A stretch of DNA of 64,000 bases, taken from positions 2,002,408 through 2,066,407 of the forward strand of contig NW_024104302.1 of the NCBI RefSeq assembly GCF_003945595.2, in the 5' to 3' direction. The position numbers and the translations under genes are program-made. The notes under the pieces are model-generated. The model searched no databases. It was not told the origin of the DNA and was given only the letters and a program-made list of their open reading frames with translations. The stretch is from Pipra filicauda. Its lineage: Eukaryota; Chordata; Aves; Passeriformes; Pipridae. This document shows, one piece after another, positions 62,401-64,000 of this stretch; position 1 is the first letter of the stretch; each line of letters opens with the position of its first letter.

Positions 62401-63941
62401 TTGTGTTTGAGACAGAGAGAAGGACTTTTCTTTCCTCTCTTTCTTCAGAGGTGCAGCCATTGCTCTCTCCAGCACTGGTTGGCCCTGCAGGTGCTAAGCA
62501 TGACTGAAAACAAAATTATCCCTGGCAGATGAGAGTCTGAACCTGCCCCATTCCTGGGAAACTGCAGAGACTGTGTTCTGGTGACTTGAGTCCGTGCCCC
62601 TGCTTGGTGTTTGCAGAACAGATGCAGGAAGTTAATGGAGGTGCTCTGATCTGATCTCCCTGGTTGTCAAGGGACCTGCACGAGCACACACAGCTGGAAA
62701 TTGCTGATGCCCTATGTATTTTTTTCCTGCTGATCTCTTAGCTTAACAGTTCAGCAGACTGAAGCAATTGTTTTGTGCTGTGTGTCCCAACAGAAAGGCG
62801 GGGTTGGAGCAGCGGAAGAATGGAGTGAGGGGCGTGATTAAAGACTTGCCAGTGTTTAGGAAATCTGAACCTCGGGCAGATAAGGTCAGAACAGCCTCGT
62901 TCCTGCTGTTCTGTTGCCATGACATGAGGATGTTGTTATTTTTCATCTACTGCTATTGTAATAATCCTCTAGTTTCCTTTCTTTGCCCCGGTAGCGTTAC
63001 TGCAAAAATGAGGTGATGACCAGGAATGGTTCTGAGAGGAGCAGCTCCACAGGGCCACTCTCCTGGGAGTGCCCCATGCATTGTGTCCCTCGGGTTTAAG
63101 AAATCCCGTTTCTGTCACTTTTTCCCCGCTGATGGTTTTTATAGGACTGTTCTTGATAAGACCTGAGGGGTATCCCGGGTCCAATTTCTTGCAATTGCAG
63201 GTGATTCGTTGACCTAACTGGCCTCAGCTTGAGTGGTTTGATTTGTAAACGTGGACTGAAGTTCTGCAGTGCTGTTCGGGGGCTCTGTGACTGCCCTGGA
63301 GAAATGGCGAAATACTTGGGGTTTTTTAAAGAAATATTTTTGCCACTTTCTTTTACCCATTTGCTGGTGCTGCAGTGAAATGTGATGCTGTTTCTCTGGG
63401 ACTGGGACTGGCCCTGAGCAGATTGTGGAGTTGATGGATTTGAAGGGGTATGAATCAGGAGTATTCCAGCTTCCTCCCAGGCAGAACAAATGGCTGCAGG
63501 CACCATGGGAGCAGGGTTTGCTCTCAGAAATACCTCTGTTTTAAAGCAAAAATCCTAATGGAAAGTTTTCAGCACTCTGGTATGGGGGGGGTGTGCAACT
63601 GTGAGGCAGGGCAGCAGTGTGGGGTCTGTGGGAACTGAGTGTGTCTGTGTGTGCCTGCAGGACAGGGCTGGGATGTTGGTTTGGAGTTTGGTGGTTGGTC
63701 TCCTCTGGCTGCTCACAAGAACTCCCCTCTCCTGGGGCCACGCTTTGGCACTGGGCTAATGAAACAACAGGGCTGTTTTCAGCAGGCAGTGTTAGGGGCA
63801 AGTGTTTCTTGCCCCAGAAACATTGCCCGATGCTGTTTTGAAACAGGATTAAATTGGAAGCTGTGCTGCAACTATATGGGGTTTTACATCATAACTCCCT
63901 GAGAGCAGCCCTGCTGGTCTTTAAAGTCTTTTGCCCCTTCA
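59482..63941 (+). other. ACLY: Probable ACLY intron 1
   Basis: CpG-rich at first, then ordinary intronic sequence with a short CR1 tail near 61.9 kb. No supported exon on either strand. It would end at the acceptor near 63940 if the candidate exon there is real. Confidence 0.45.
61895..61945 (+). mobile_element. Short CR1 3' terminus
   Basis: CTCTAACCTCAACTATTCTG followed by TGATCTGATGATCTG resembles the sense CR1 terminus and its 8-bp end repeats. Only about 50 bp are recognisable. Confidence 0.6.
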
Positions 63942-63988
63942 GTAGCTTCGCCTTTGTGATTTTTAACCCTGGAGCTGCATTTGAAAAG

Positions 63989-64000
63989 ATGTCAGCAGCA
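63989..64000 (+). CDS. ACLY: Possible ACLY start codon exon (cut by window end)
   Basis: The last 12 bases read ATG TCA GCA GCA (Met-Ser-Ala-Ala) after TTTGAAAAG. A pyrimidine-rich acceptor (TTTTGCCCCTTCAG) lies about 50 bases upstream near 63940. ATP-citrate lyase begins Met-Ser-Ala in vertebrates, and its start codon is in the second exon, so position and sequence fit; the fourth residue differs from the usual Lys. Four codons cannot prove it. ACLY makes cytosolic acetyl-CoA from citrate for lipid synthesis and histone acetylation. Confidence 0.35.

Overview
This is nuclear DNA of a vertebrate, almost certainly a bird. Protein-coding genes are split by GT-AG introns, promoters are CpG islands, the DNA is GC-rich and gene-dense as on an avian microchromosome, and the recognisable interspersed repeats are CR1 LINE 3' ends. 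The protein order matches human 17q21.2 read in reverse (ACLY, ODAD4/TTC25, CNP, DNAJC7, NKIRAS2, ZNF385C, C17orf113). In chicken this block is expected on chromosome 27. The finer placement (perhaps a passerine) is a guess from the style of the CR1 copies.

Layout. 1-1842: no gene recognised, apart from possible 5' material of the first gene. 1952-5000 (+): C17orf113 orthologue, a domesticated hAT-transposase-like protein in two coding exons. 9770-18298 (+): ZNF385C, seven coding exons, with the first coding exon not found, then a long 3' UTR to about 21.2 kb. 23189-22038 (-): NKIRAS2 (kappaB-Ras2), three coding exons. 23440-37674 (+): DNAJC7, 14 coding exons, head-to-head with NKIRAS2 across about 250 bp of CpG-rich DNA. 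37.9-43.1 kb: intergenic, with CR1 fragments and an unexplained plus-strand 3'-end-like sequence at 42.4 kb. 48571-44135 (-): CNP, four coding exons, the first holding only the start codon. 57746-48954 (-): ODAD4 (TTC25), 12 coding exons. 57.5-59.9 kb: large CpG island with the ODAD4 promoter and then the ACLY promoter and first non-coding exon (+). 59482 to the end: ACLY first intron, with a possible start-codon exon in the last 60 bases.

I joined the exons by hand. Every internal junction keeps reading frame and has AG/GT boundaries. Products: C17orf113 683 aa, NKIRAS2 191 aa, DNAJC7 499 aa, CNP 419 aa, ODAD4 638 aa, and ZNF385C 426 aa plus its missing N-terminus. The genes do not form one pathway: NF-kappaB control (NKIRAS2), chaperone handling of Hsp70/Hsp90 clients (DNAJC7), myelin and RNA-end metabolism (CNP), outer dynein arm docking in motile cilia (ODAD4), lipogenesis (ACLY) and a double-stranded-RNA-type zinc-finger protein (ZNF385C).

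I found no prokaryotic, phage, CRISPR or viral system. The most interesting items are the little-studied hAT-derived C17orf113, a lineage-variable tandem repeat in the ODAD4 tail, an RFX X-box at the ODAD4 start, two full palindromic CREs in the ODAD4-ACLY gap, overlapping 3' ends of ZNF385C and NKIRAS2, and orphan 3'-end signals at 42.4 kb.
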